The notes under the pieces are model-generated. The model worked only from the letters and a program-made list of their open reading frames with translations, had not been told where the DNA came from and did no database searches. Of a stretch of 64,000 nucleotides of DNA, positions 45,227 through 54,383 are shown in pieces. The DNA comes from Urechidicola croceus (GTDB lineage: Bacteria; Bacteroidota; Bacteroidia; Flavobacteriales; Flavobacteriaceae), in NCBI GenBank assembly GCA_905181865.1, contig CAJIZG010000005.1:1-64000 (forward strand). The letters are read 5' to 3'. How positions within the stretch are numbered: the first letter of the stretch is position 1; each line of letters opens with the position of its first letter. Position numbers and translations under genes: made by a program.

Positions 45227-46026
45227 TATTTACAAATAAACCATGGGTTTAACAAACGCTCTTTATTATATGCCAAAGGTCTCCGTGTTTCTTCCGAAAT
45301 TACTTCAATACCCACTGCATTGCATATTGCTTGTCCCGCCGCTGTATCCCACTCCATCGTTGGTGCAAATCGAGGATACACGTCGGCGTTGCCTTCTGCT
45401 ACTATGCAAAATTTTAAGGAACTTCCTTTAGACACAAATTCAATTTCTTTGCCCTTCGCCTTTAAATTTTCTATATAATCTATTGTTTCCTGACTTATAT
45501 GAGAACGACTCCCTACTACTTTAAGTATATTTGAATTTTTTCGTTTTGGTTGCAATTCAACCATATTTTCAAAAACTATATTTACAGCAGTATCGTGCGA
45601 GTCTAATATAATCTTCCCTCCTTTTTGATTCTCAACATCTCCTATAAACAGTGTTTTACTGACAGGTACATATATAACCCCCAAAACTGGCTTACCTGTC
45701 TCAATCAAAGCAATGTTTACTGTAAATTCTCCATTGCGTTTGATAAACTCTTTAGTACCATCCACAGGGTCCACAATCCAACAAGTACTCCAATTACTTC
45801 TTTGCTTATATGGGGTTTGTTTATTCTCTTCGCTAATTATAGGGATCTCCGTAGGTAATAAAAATGAATTGATTATCTCATTAGCATTCTTATCTGCACG
45901 TGTTAAAGGCGAATTATCTTCTTTTAATTCAATAGAAAAATTGTTACTATTATATACGTTCATAATTTCCTTTCCTGCCGCCAAGGAAGCCGCAATCGCT
46001 ATCTTTAAATTATGAATATTTGACAT
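45226..46026 (-). CDS. cysQ: 3'(2'),5'-bisphosphate nucleotidase CysQ
   Basis: Removes 3'-phosphoadenosine 5'-phosphate (PAP), the by-product of sulfotransfer. 266 residues of the inositol monophosphatase fold. Metal sites are IISEENK, the WIVDPVDGTKEFIKRNGEFT signature and the EWDTAAGQAI Asp. A start of ATG at 46026 is preceded by a 110-base structured leader and an exact promoter box at 46141. First gene of the sulfate-activation operon. Confidence 0.95.
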   Translation of the reverse strand: MSNIHNLKIAIAASLAAGKEIMNVYNSNNFSIELKEDNSPLTRADKNANEIINSFLLPTEIPIISEENKQTPYKQRSNWSTCWIVDPVDGTKEFIKRNGEFTVNIALIETGKPVLGVIYVPVSKTLFIGDVENQKGGKIILDSHDTAVNIVFENMVELQPKRKNSNILKVVGSRSHISQETIDYIENLKAKGKEIEFVSKGSSLKFCIVAEGNADVYPRFAPTMEWDTAAGQAICNAVGIEVISEETRRPLAYNKERLLNPWFICK

Positions 46027-46068
46027 ACTTTTTATTAAAAAAATTATTCGTTAATAGACAACAACTTC

Positions 46069-46102
46069 TCTTGTTTTGCTAATTGGTTGCTAACCCACAA
46101 GA
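46069..46102 (-). other. Stem-loop in the cysQ leader
   Basis: In the predicted cysQ transcript leader, TCTTGT and ACAAGA pair as an outer stem enclosing a second small hairpin (GGTT-AGC-AACC) and a repeated TTAGCAA motif. This may be an attenuator or protein-binding site; no riboswitch class is recognised. Confidence 0.4.
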
Positions 46103-46140
46103 TTAATTCTCCCAAAAACAAAAATGTTTTATTTTTCTTG

Positions 46141-46148
46141 CAAAAGTA
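46141..46148 (-). promoter_or_regulatory. -7 promoter box for the cysQ operon
   Basis: CAAAAGTA on the plus strand is TACTTTTG on the minus strand, an exact TAnnTTTG match, giving a leader of about 110 bases before cysQ. Confidence 0.6.
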
Positions 46149-46276
46149 TAATTTTTACGAGAATTGTTATACCATTTTCCCCCTTATTAACTTTTTTTTA
46201 ATTAAGTATCTAAAAGGCACTTCAGATTTAAAATACGCTCGGCCAATAGATTCCAATCATATTTGATAAACTTACT

Positions 46277-46717
46277 TCACTCCTCTCTTAATTTTTTCAA
46301 AGTTTCATTAATTAAGGTTGATGAGACTCCCTCGGAGTATGGGAAGTAAACAATTTTAACACCTACTTTTCTAAATTTCGCATCTAACTCTTTCCACTTA
46401 TCACTTTCAAACCAATCGTCACCAACAAACATGATGTCAAACTTTAATCGCTCCCACATTTTATATTTATCCATATCATTTTGTGGAACAACAACATCCA
46501 CATGTTTGATATTTCGAACAATTTCCATTCGCTCTTGATGTCTTATAACTGCTTTTTTATTTTTATACGACACCATTTCATCACTCGTAACTCCTACAAT
46601 TAATTTATCGCATAAACCCTTCGCATTTTTTAATAAATTTAAATGACCAATGTGAAATAAATCATACACTCCAGAAGTATACCCTACAACCGTCTTTTCA
46701 TCTCCTCTTTTATACAT
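46277..46717 (-). CDS. Cytidylyltransferase-like protein (TagD family)
   Basis: 146 residues from the ATG at 46717 (the open frame extends 16 residues further, but these lack family character). HIGH-type nucleotidyltransferase: GVYDLFHIGHLNLLKNAK, the RQERMEIV helix equivalent (RHQERMEIVRNIKHVDVVVP) and the SSTLIN end, typical of glycerol-3-phosphate cytidylyltransferases. Probably activates a polyol or alcohol phosphate for transfer to glycan. Starts 48 bases after the AsnB gene stop, same strand. Confidence 0.85.
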   Translation of the reverse strand: MYKRGDEKTVVGYTSGVYDLFHIGHLNLLKNAKGLCDKLIVGVTSDEMVSYKNKKAVIRHQERMEIVRNIKHVDVVVPQNDMDKYKMWERLKFDIMFVGDDWFESDKWKELDAKFRKVGVKIVYFPYSEGVSSTLINETLKKLREE

Positions 46718-46765
46718 TTTATATTTTTTTAATTCAATATTGGTTTGAAAAAGTTGCCTTAACAA

Positions 46766-48580
46766 TTACCATCTCCAATCCTTGGAAAAATAATTTTTTC
46801 TAAATAATTCAATATTAATGAACATCCAGAGTATTTGACCCGCCCTTGTTTCCGTTTTACTTCTTTCAATTAAATTTTTAACGACTCCTTCTTTGAGCCA
46901 AGTTGCTCTTGGTAACAAGTCCAGCGCCAATTCCTCTAAATTCTCAAACCACTCTGTCAAAGGCACTGGAAAACCAACTTTTAATCTTTCAATAGTTTCC
47001 TTTGGAAGATATTTATACGATAGTTTTCGTAACAAATATTTCGGGGTATCTAACTTTTCACTATACTCGACGGCACTTAATTTTTTTGCTTTTTCTTTTG
47101 ACGAATCATCTTTCCATTTCAATTTCAAATCAAAAGGAATTTTTTTATATGCAAATTCAATAAGATTATGATCCAAAAATGGGACCCTGGCCTCTACAGA
47201 GGTCTGCATGGTGGTCATATCTACTCTTTGCAATAATCCTTTTACATGATAAGAATGGAAATAATTAAAAATATTTTCCTCATTCGATCTTTTCGAAAAT
47301 TCACTCTCAAGGACTGTATCAAATTCTATTCTGTACTTCTTAGAAGAACAAATCAACGCATCTCTCATTTCTCTTGGGACATATTCATATTTCTTAAGAA
47401 ACGTATTGTAAAAGTTATCTTCTTTCGATGAATTTTCATATTCAAACGGCAATCTATAGATCCTTCCATAACCTGCCATTAACTCATCAGCTCCTTCACC
47501 TGATAAAACTACTGTAATCTTTTCCTTTAAATTTGAAGACATAACAGCTAATGGAATTTCATTCGGAACACCTAACGGTGCGTCTTTAAAACAAATAAGT
47601 CTTTCCCAATTATCAATATACTCTTCTTTTTCCATAAGAATTTCGTGATGATTGGTTTTGTATTTATCCACAATTAATTTTGCATAACTAAACTCATTTA
47701 GCTCCTCAAAGCCTATTGTATAGGTGTTTATCCTATCTTTTTTATTAATTGCTGTAATCGCCGTTATTAAACTTGAATCAACTCCTCCACTTAAATAAGT
47801 CCCTAAGGGCACATCTGCAATCAAACGATACTCAATCGCTTTTTTAATCTCTTCTTCAAAAGCAATTAATAACTCTTCTTCATCATAGTCCTTAGACAAA
47901 TTAAACTCCTTTGGAATATCCCAATACGTGTCTTCTTTATACGATAAGTCATTGTTAAAGTGCATATAGCATCCTGACTTTACCTGATAAATATTTTCAA
48001 AAAAAGTATAGGGAGCCCTTACATACCTATTCGCCAAATATTCATCTACAGCCGCTTCATTAAATTTAGCATCTACCAAACCACTCGATAAAATTGCTTT
48101 TATTTCAGAAGAGAAAATAACCTTCTCGTCATCCATAAAATAATACAGTGGTTTAATCCCAAGTCTATCCCTTATTAAGAATAGTTCTCCAGATTTTGAA
48201 TTATATAAGGCAATAGAAAACATTCCATTAGACTGTGCAATAAACCAATCTATTCCCTTCTCTTGAACCGCGGCTAAAATAACTTCAGTATCACTGGATG
48301 TTATAAAATTATATTCTAATTGAGATTTAATCTCTTCAAAATTGTATATCTCTCCATTAAATACAATGTGCCAATTTTCATTAGACGAGTGCATCGGCTG
48401 ATTTGCAACATCTCTAGTGTCTATAATACTCAACCTTCTGTGACCTAGAGCAATGTTTTTATTCAAATAAACTCCTGAGGCATTGGGTCCTCGATGCTGA
48501 ATGGAATTATTCATTCTATTAATTCTTTCGTCAATTTTTGAAATCTCAACCTTTGAATAAATACCTGTTATTCCACACAT
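46766..48580 (-). CDS. asnB: Asparagine synthetase-like glutamine amidotransferase
   Basis: 604 residues from the ATG at 48580 (Met followed by the Cys nucleophile, MCGITGIYSK). The longer frame to 48616 would bury that catalytic Cys, so it is rejected. Glutaminase domain: HRGPNASG, GHRRLSI, NGEIYNFEEI. Synthetase domain: PLGTYLSGGVDSSLITAI (ATP-PPi loop), VLSGEGADELMAGYGR, VEARVPFLDHNLIEFA. In this location it may amidate a uronic acid (as WbpS is proposed to do) rather than make asparagine. Confidence 0.88.
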   Translation of the reverse strand: MCGITGIYSKVEISKIDERINRMNNSIQHRGPNASGVYLNKNIALGHRRLSIIDTRDVANQPMHSSNENWHIVFNGEIYNFEEIKSQLEYNFITSSDTEVILAAVQEKGIDWFIAQSNGMFSIALYNSKSGELFLIRDRLGIKPLYYFMDDEKVIFSSEIKAILSSGLVDAKFNEAAVDEYLANRYVRAPYTFFENIYQVKSGCYMHFNNDLSYKEDTYWDIPKEFNLSKDYDEEELLIAFEEEIKKAIEYRLIADVPLGTYLSGGVDSSLITAITAINKKDRINTYTIGFEELNEFSYAKLIVDKYKTNHHEILMEKEEYIDNWERLICFKDAPLGVPNEIPLAVMSSNLKEKITVVLSGEGADELMAGYGRIYRLPFEYENSSKEDNFYNTFLKKYEYVPREMRDALICSSKKYRIEFDTVLESEFSKRSNEENIFNYFHSYHVKGLLQRVDMTTMQTSVEARVPFLDHNLIEFAYKKIPFDLKLKWKDDSSKEKAKKLSAVEYSEKLDTPKYLLRKLSYKYLPKETIERLKVGFPVPLTEWFENLEELALDLLPRATWLKEGVVKNLIERSKTETRAGQILWMFINIELFRKNYFSKDWRW

Positions 48581-48639
48581 AAAGTTATAATAAATATTGA
48601 TCAATAAAATAATCAACCAAATAATAAATTAATTTTAAG

Positions 48640-48647
48640 CAAATATA
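48640..48647 (-). promoter_or_regulatory. -7 promoter box for asnB
   Basis: CAAATATA on the plus strand is TATATTTG on the minus strand, an exact TAnnTTTG match, 60 bases before the asnB start. Confidence 0.5.
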
Positions 48648-48652
48648 CTGCT

Positions 48653-48684
48653 TCAAAAAAGAACTACATGAATATAATTTCATG
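48653..48684 (-). terminator. Probable terminator after the S41 peptidase gene
   Basis: On the minus strand CATGAA-ATTATA-TTCATG is followed after three bases by TTCTTTTTT, about 40 bases past the stop at 48722. The stem is short and AT-rich. Confidence 0.45.
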
Positions 48685-48721
48685 CGTAAAATAAGCTGTA
48701 AAGCCTTTTTTAGAAGTTTCT

Positions 48722-50362
48722 TTACTTACCAAGTATCGAATTATATCTGCCCATATCTCTTAATACTTCCGTGGCACTTTTTATCTCCTTATCGAAAGCC
48801 ATTTTATATTTATATTCTCCCTCTTTAAAATAAAATCTATTTACAATACTATTTGTAATTTTTTCTATTATTTCATTCTTATTTTCATCTATGGCGCTCA
48901 ATTTTTCTTTGTTTATTTTAGCTATAAGCGTTTGATATTCTTTGTCAAATTCAATCGCATCCTTTTTAGAAAATTCCAAAACTCGATTCAAAGCAATCTC
49001 TGTATTCAATTTAAAATTTTTAACTTCCTCAGAATCATCTAAATATTTTTTCAATTCCTGATACACATTTGAATCAAGCACAAATTCTTCTGGGCTACCT
49101 TTTGCTTCATGTGAGAAGAAATAAGACGTGACAAAATCAAAAAACACTTCCGATGACACTAATTTTCTCGTAGTCGCAGTCAGTTCCTTTACTTCAGTAC
49201 TTACATCAGGCTTTACACCTCCTCCATCAAACACAGTTCTTCCTTTCTCTGTTTTAAAAGAGTTAACGCCAGCGTCAGAAAATTTTGGAATAGTCTCTTT
49301 TTCCAAATCTCTATTGGTGTAATCCAATTCCTGAATACAACGCCCACTCGGAGTATAATATTTTGATATTGTCAATTTCAATTGGGTGCCATATGAAAGT
49401 TTTCGACTTCTTTGCACGAGTCCTTTTCCAAATGACCGCTGACCAATAATAACAGCTCTATCGTAATCTTGCAGCGCTCCAGCCAATATCTCAGATGCGG
49501 ATGCAGAACGATCATCTATTAAAATGGTGATCGGAATTTCAGTGTCAATAGGATCCCTTTTTGTTTTAAAAGTTGTACTCCACTTTTCTAATTTTGCTTT
49601 TGTTGTTACAACGGTTTTATTCTTTGGAATAAAAAAATTAACGATACTTACTGCTTCATTAAGTAAGCCTCCTGGATTATGACGGACGTCAATAATAACT
49701 TTCGTCATTCCCTGAGATTTTAAATCTAAAAATGCTTTTTTTACTTCTGCTGACGCCTTTCGATTAAACTTTACAAAAGAAATATACCCTGTATCATCAT
49801 TGACCATACCGTAATAGGGAACTGGGTTTAATTCAATTGATTCTCTCTTTAAGGTTGATTTTTGCAACTTTTTTTGTCGTTCAAACTCCAAAGTAATTTC
49901 CGACCCAGGTAAGCCCTTTAATAAAGATCGTACATAAGTCTCTTCGTATTCTGCAATTACGGTATTTCCGATTTTTAATATCTCATCTCCTGGAACAAGA
50001 CCTGCCTTCTGCGCAGGATACCCTTTATAAACCTCTCGAACTTTTATTTTACCTTCCAAGTAGGATATAGATGCACCAATTCCCCCATATTCACCTTCCG
50101 CTGAAATTCTTGCATTTTCCACTCCTTGCTCATCATAAAACCGGGTATAAGGATCTAAGTCTTTCAGCGTGCTAGAGATCGCTCTATCCATCACTTCTGC
50201 AGGATTAATCTCGTCTATATAATACAAGTTTAACTCCTTAAATAATGTAGTATAGATCTCAATTTGCTTAGCAATCTCAAAAAAATCAGATTTGTACGAA
50301 AACGAAATTGAAATTGCTAGTACTACTAAAAATACTCCTATTGATTTTTTGAAATTTTTCAT
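48722..50362 (-). CDS. S41 family carboxyl-terminal protease
   Basis: 546 residues. An N-terminal signal or anchor helix (GVFLVVLAISISFSY) precedes a PDZ domain (EGEYGGIGASISYLEGKIKV and YPAQKAGLVPGDEILKIG). The catalytic core has the nucleophilic Ser in DRSASASEILAGAL and the general-base Lys in RSFGKGLVQ. A 150-residue C-terminal extension follows. Periplasmic. An exact promoter box lies at 50390, so it is transcribed independently of the rhamnose genes. Confidence 0.92.
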   Translation of the reverse strand: MKNFKKSIGVFLVVLAISISFSYKSDFFEIAKQIEIYTTLFKELNLYYIDEINPAEVMDRAISSTLKDLDPYTRFYDEQGVENARISAEGEYGGIGASISYLEGKIKVREVYKGYPAQKAGLVPGDEILKIGNTVIAEYEETYVRSLLKGLPGSEITLEFERQKKLQKSTLKRESIELNPVPYYGMVNDDTGYISFVKFNRKASAEVKKAFLDLKSQGMTKVIIDVRHNPGGLLNEAVSIVNFFIPKNKTVVTTKAKLEKWSTTFKTKRDPIDTEIPITILIDDRSASASEILAGALQDYDRAVIIGQRSFGKGLVQRSRKLSYGTQLKLTISKYYTPSGRCIQELDYTNRDLEKETIPKFSDAGVNSFKTEKGRTVFDGGGVKPDVSTEVKELTATTRKLVSSEVFFDFVTSYFFSHEAKGSPEEFVLDSNVYQELKKYLDDSEEVKNFKLNTEIALNRVLEFSKKDAIEFDKEYQTLIAKINKEKLSAIDENKNEIIEKITNSIVNRFYFKEGEYKYKMAFDKEIKSATEVLRDMGRYNSILGK

Positions 50363-50389
50363 TTCTTAGTAATAAAATTAATACTCGGT

Positions 50390-50397
50390 CAAAATTA
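50390..50397 (-). promoter_or_regulatory. -7 promoter box for the S41 peptidase gene
   Basis: CAAAATTA on the plus strand is TAATTTTG on the minus strand, an exact TAnnTTTG match, 28 bases before the ATG. Confidence 0.5.
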
Positions 50398-50457
50398 CAA
50401 TAAATTGAAGTACCTCAGGAGTATTCAAAATCCTTTTAAAATTAAGAAAAACAACAA

Positions 50458-51318
50458 TTATAAATTGCGATACGCTCTAAGCGCTCTTTTTAATGAATCT
50501 TTCCAATCAAAAATTTCGACACGTAAAACCTTCTTTATTTTAGTTTTATCCAACACACTGTACTTAGGCCTCCTGGCCGGTGTAGGATACTTTGAAGTTG
50601 GTATTGGGGTTAATTCTACTAGAATTCCTTCTTTAAGGAATATTTCTTTTGCAAAGTCATACCAAGAAACAAGCCCTTCATTACTGAAATGAAACAACCC
50701 AAAATCTTGATTTTGACTATCAATTATATTCAAAATTATATTGGCCAAATCTTTAGCATACGTCGGCGTTCCAATTTGATCATTCACAACACTTAATTCC
50801 TTCCTCTCATTTCCTAAGCGAAGCATTGTTTTCATAAAATTGTTTCCAAATTCTGAATATAACCAAGATGTTCTTATAATAAAATAATTTTCCAATACAC
50901 TTGTAATTGCCTTTTCACCATCCAACTTGGTTTGTCCATAAATACTTAATGGTAAAGGATGATCCTCCTCTTTGTATAATTGATCATTTTCTCCATCAAA
51001 AACAAAGTCTGTAGAAATATGAATTAATACAACACCAAATTCACTACATACACTCGCCAAATTTTGAGCCCCTGTTACATTTATTTTGTGAGCTGTTTCA
51101 ATATCAGTTTCCGCTTTATCAACATCTGTATAAGCCGCACAATTGATGCAATAATGAAACTTTTGATCTGTAAAAGAACTATTCAACGCTGACTGATTCG
51201 TAATATCCAATTCTTCTATATCTGTATAAACGAATGTAATATTGTCATACGTCCTAGAAACCTTATGAATACTCTTGGCTAATTGCCCATTACTCCCAGT
51301 GACCAATACCCTTTTCAT
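50458..51318 (-). CDS. rfbD: dTDP-4-dehydrorhamnose reductase
   Basis: Last step of dTDP-L-rhamnose synthesis, NAD(P)H-dependent. 286 residues of the SDR fold: NAD loop VTGSNGQLAKSI, catalytic pair in SIYGQTKLDGEKAI, and the conserved HISTDFVFDG. It ends 96 bases before the S41 gene. The start overlaps the rfbC stop by 4 bases (ATGA). Confidence 0.95.
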   Translation of the reverse strand: MKRVLVTGSNGQLAKSIHKVSRTYDNITFVYTDIEELDITNQSALNSSFTDQKFHYCINCAAYTDVDKAETDIETAHKINVTGAQNLASVCSEFGVVLIHISTDFVFDGENDQLYKEEDHPLPLSIYGQTKLDGEKAITSVLENYFIIRTSWLYSEFGNNFMKTMLRLGNERKELSVVNDQIGTPTYAKDLANIILNIIDSQNQDFGLFHFSNEGLVSWYDFAKEIFLKEGILVELTPIPTSKYPTPARRPKYSVLDKTKIKKVLRVEIFDWKDSLKRALRAYRNL

Positions 51319-51860
51319 CTTCTACATTTTTCAAAAATGGGTAATCCTTTATCTTTATCAGAAATAATTAATTCCTTTTCCGCTAACCTCCAGTCTATCT
51401 TTAGAAAACCGTCATTATACTTAATTCCACCTTCCGATTCTTTTTTATAAATATTATCACATTTATAAAAAAAAGTAGCTGTATCACTCAACACTACATA
51501 TCCATGCGCAAATCCTCTAGGTACAAATAATTGCTTTTTATTTTCTGATGATAATTCTATTGAAAAACTTTCTCCAAAGGTTATTGAATCTTTACGTAAA
51601 TCTACAACAACATCCAATACTTTCCCCTCCAAAACTCTCACCAATTTGGCTTGCGAATACTTTCCTACCTGATAATGCATACCTCTTAAAGCACCTTTTC
51701 TAGAAAAGGCTTCATTATCTTGGACAAATACAACATTAAAATTAGTAATTTCATTAAACACTTGATGGTTAAAGCTTTCAAAAAAGTAACCTCTTTTATC
51801 CTCAAAAATTGTTGGTTCAATAATAATACAACCCTCTAAATTAGTCTCTATAATCTTCAT
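51315..51860 (-). CDS. rfbC: dTDP-4-dehydrorhamnose 3,5-epimerase
   Basis: Double epimerisation at C3 and C5 of the keto sugar. 181 residues of the cupin-like RmlC family: RGYFFESFN, LRGMHYQVGKYSQAKLVRVL with the base His, and VPRGFAHGYVVLSDTATF. Length is standard. It sits one base from rfbA and overlaps rfbD. Confidence 0.96.
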   Translation of the reverse strand: MKIIETNLEGCIIIEPTIFEDKRGYFFESFNHQVFNEITNFNVVFVQDNEAFSRKGALRGMHYQVGKYSQAKLVRVLEGKVLDVVVDLRKDSITFGESFSIELSSENKKQLFVPRGFAHGYVVLSDTATFFYKCDNIYKKESEGGIKYNDGFLKIDWRLAEKELIISDKDKGLPIFEKCRR

Positions 51861-51861
51861 A

Positions 51862-52725
51862 TTACTTATTTAAAAGACCTAGTAAGTGCTTACCATATCC
51901 ACTTTTTATTAATGGTTGAATTAAAGACACAAATTCCTCTTTACTTATATAATTCATTCTGTATGCAACTTCTTCAATAGCCCCAATCTTTAATCCCTGA
52001 CGCTCTTCAATGACCTGTACATACTGAGAAGCCAGCATTAAAGATGCAAATGTTCCCGTATCTAACCATGCTGTTCCCTTATCTAAAATACTTACTCTTA
52101 GTTTACCTTTGCGCAAATACTCTTTATTTATATCTGTGATTTCCAACTCTCCTCTTTCACTCGGTTTTATACTTTCTGCAATTGAAATCACCTCGTTATC
52201 ATAAAAATAAATTCCTGGAACCGCATAATTTGATTTTGGGGTTTTAGGCTTCTCTTCTATGGAAAGTGCCTTTTCATTTTCATCAAATTCCACAACACCA
52301 TAGCGTTCTGGATCCTGAACATGATACGCGTAAATAATTCCACCATCTGGATTATTATTTGATTGTAGCAGCTTCGATAATCCCGATCCATAAAAAATAT
52401 TATCTCCCAGAATTAGAGCTACTTTATCATCTCCAATAAAATTCTTCCCTATGATAAATGCTTCTGCTAGTCCTTTAGGCTCTTCCTGTATTGCATATTC
52501 AAAGTAACATCCATATTTTTTACCATCTCCCAATAATTTTTGAAATAAGGGTAAATCTTGAGGGGTAGAAATAATTAAAATTTCCTTGATTCCTGACCAC
52601 ATTAGGGTAGATAAAGGGTAATAAATCATCGGTTTATCATAGACCGGCATCAATTGCTTACTTACGACTAAAGTTAACGGATGTAATCTTGTTCCTGAAC
52701 CACCTGCAAGTATAATTCCTTTCAT
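51862..52725 (-). CDS. rfbA: Glucose-1-phosphate thymidylyltransferase
   Basis: First step: dTTP plus glucose 1-phosphate gives dTDP-glucose. 287 residues. Nucleotide loop [20 protein letters not shown], substrate motifs [15 protein letters not shown] and [11 protein letters not shown], and [14 protein letters not shown] near the end. Overlaps the rfbB stop by one base. Confidence 0.97.
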   Translation of the reverse strand: MKGIILAGGSGTRLHPLTLVVSKQLMPVYDKPMIYYPLSTLMWSGIKEILIISTPQDLPLFQKLLGDGKKYGCYFEYAIQEEPKGLAEAFIIGKNFIGDDKVALILGDNIFYGSGLSKLLQSNNNPDGGIIYAYHVQDPERYGVVEFDENEKALSIEEKPKTPKSNYAVPGIYFYDNEVISIAESIKPSERGELEITDINKEYLRKGKLRVSILDKGTAWLDTGTFASLMLASQYVQVIEERQGLKIGAIEEVAYRMNYISKEEFVSLIQPLIKSGYGKHLLGLLNK

Positions 52726-53762
52726 TATTTCGAATATTTGTTAATATACCATTCTATCGTTTTTACAATCCCTGTTTCAAAATTCTCATCAGCCTTCCAA
52801 CCTAATTCACTTTCGATTTTTGAAGCATCAATGGCGTATCTAAAATCATGTCCGGGACGGTCAGTTACAAATGACTTTAACGCCAAATAAGACGCTCCGT
52901 TTGCTCTTGGAATTTTTTCATCTAAAATAGTACAGATGGTATCCACTATATACATATTTGTACGCTCATTTCTTCCCCCAATGTTATAGGTTTCCGAAGA
53001 CTTTCCTTCATTAAAAACCAAATCAATTCCCTTACAATGATCTAAAACATATAGCCAATCGCGAATATTTAAGCCATCTCCGTAAATTGGAATATCTTCT
53101 TCAGACAAACACTTTCTAATAATGGTTGGTATCAGTTTTTCGTCATGCTGTTTCGGCCCATAATTATTCGAACAGTTTGTAGTTACCACTTTCATCCCGT
53201 AGGTATGATAATAACTTCTAACCACTAAATCAGAAGATGCTTTTGATGCGCTATAAGGACTATTTGGAGCATAGGCTGTTTCTTCTGTAAACAATCCTAC
53301 TTCACCTAAAGTGCCATACACCTCATCCGTTGATATATGGTGAAAACGACAATCTTTATACTCTTTTTTATAAACCTTTGGACATTCCATCCAATGTTTT
53401 CTGGCGACATCTATCAAATTGAATGTTCCCATAACATTGGTTTTTATAAAAGCATCTGGATTCAAAATAGAATTATCGACGTGAGATTCAGCAGCAAAAT
53501 TAATGACCCCCTTTATGTCATAATCAACAAATAACTCTTCAATTAATTTTCTATTACAAATATCTCCTTGTACAAAGATATATCTGCAATTACTCTCCAC
53601 CTCTTCCAAATTATTCAAATCACCAGCATAGGTCAATAAATCTAAATTAACAACCCTAATATTCTTATTCCTAGCCAAAAAATAGGATATAAAATTAGAG
53701 CCAATAAACCCTGCTCCGCCTGTTACCAATATTGTTTCAAATTGTTGTTGAGTCATAATCAA
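52725..53762 (-). CDS. rfbB: dTDP-glucose 4,6-dehydratase
   Basis: Second step, forming the 4-keto-6-deoxy sugar. 345 residues, extended SDR: NAD loop [27 protein letters not shown] with catalytic Asp/Glu, and [17 protein letters not shown] (Tyr/Lys). First of the rfbBACD group, 8 bases after the rnpA stop with no promoter of its own visible, so it is probably read from the rnpA promoter. Confidence 0.96.
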   Translation of the reverse strand: MIMTQQQFETILVTGGAGFIGSNFISYFLARNKNIRVVNLDLLTYAGDLNNLEEVESNCRYIFVQGDICNRKLIEELFVDYDIKGVINFAAESHVDNSILNPDAFIKTNVMGTFNLIDVARKHWMECPKVYKKEYKDCRFHHISTDEVYGTLGEVGLFTEETAYAPNSPYSASKASSDLVVRSYYHTYGMKVVTTNCSNNYGPKQHDEKLIPTIIRKCLSEEDIPIYGDGLNIRDWLYVLDHCKGIDLVFNEGKSSETYNIGGRNERTNMYIVDTICTILDEKIPRANGASYLALKSFVTDRPGHDFRYAIDASKIESELGWKADENFETGIVKTIEWYINKYSK

Positions 53763-53770
53763 ATAGTCCT

Positions 53771-54139
53771 CTATTTTTCACTTTTTACGAATTTATTCAT
53801 AAGCCGTAATATTTTTTTATCCAAATCAACTTGACTCCATTCTATGCTGTCCGTATACATAAACATGAGTATGTATTCTCCTATTAACCCTTCAACAAAT
53901 ACGACTTTATTTTTTCGATAAGACTCTCGAAGTAACCTTTTTATTCGATTTCTATCAACTGCCAATTTAAAATTTCTTTTGGGTACAGAAAATGCAACTT
54001 TTACCGAATTATTTTCATCCCTAATCTTTAAATATTTTAACCGCAAAGGATATTCTTTCAAGGAGTCTCCTTCAATAAATAATTTTTCAATTAGCTTTCT
54101 ACTTTTTAATTTTTCTTCTTTGGACAAAGTCAATCTCAT
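53771..54139 (-). CDS. rnpA: Ribonuclease P protein component
   Basis: Protein subunit that helps RNase P RNA mature tRNA 5' ends. 122 residues. The diagnostic basic helix AFSVPKRNFKLAVDRNRIKR followed by LLRESYRKNK is intact. The start ATG fits the family's usual distance to KEEKLKSRK. An exact promoter box ends 5 bases upstream of it, so the mRNA should have little or no leader. Confidence 0.96.
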   Translation of the reverse strand: MRLTLSKEEKLKSRKLIEKLFIEGDSLKEYPLRLKYLKIRDENNSVKVAFSVPKRNFKLAVDRNRIKRLLRESYRKNKVVFVEGLIGEYILMFMYTDSIEWSQVDLDKKILRLMNKFVKSEK

Positions 54140-54144
54140 TAAAG

Positions 54145-54152
54145 CAAATATA
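54145..54152 (-). promoter_or_regulatory. -7 promoter box for rnpA (and rfbBACD)
   Basis: CAAATATA on the plus strand is TATATTTG on the minus strand, an exact TAnnTTTG match that ends 5 bases before the rnpA ATG. Confidence 0.55.
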
Positions 54153-54383
54153 GGTAATATTCATAATTCATGTTAGCAAAAACCTTTGTTTAAAACCACC
54201 CAAAACTATTTAGCCTTGCAAATATTTAAACCAGCCTTACATTAATATTAAAATAACCTCAAGGTAATTTGTGTTTTTGATTAAACTTAATTCAAAGGAA
54301 ACATCCATAACTAAAAGTCGATACCCTAGGGAATGACTACCATGAATGAACCATGTGACAGAATTAATACATAGTATAGACAT

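Noticed and set aside
45226-46026. Inositol monophosphatase rather than CysQ
   Set aside because: The fold is shared, but the operon with cysC, cysD and cysN makes PAP the likely substrate.
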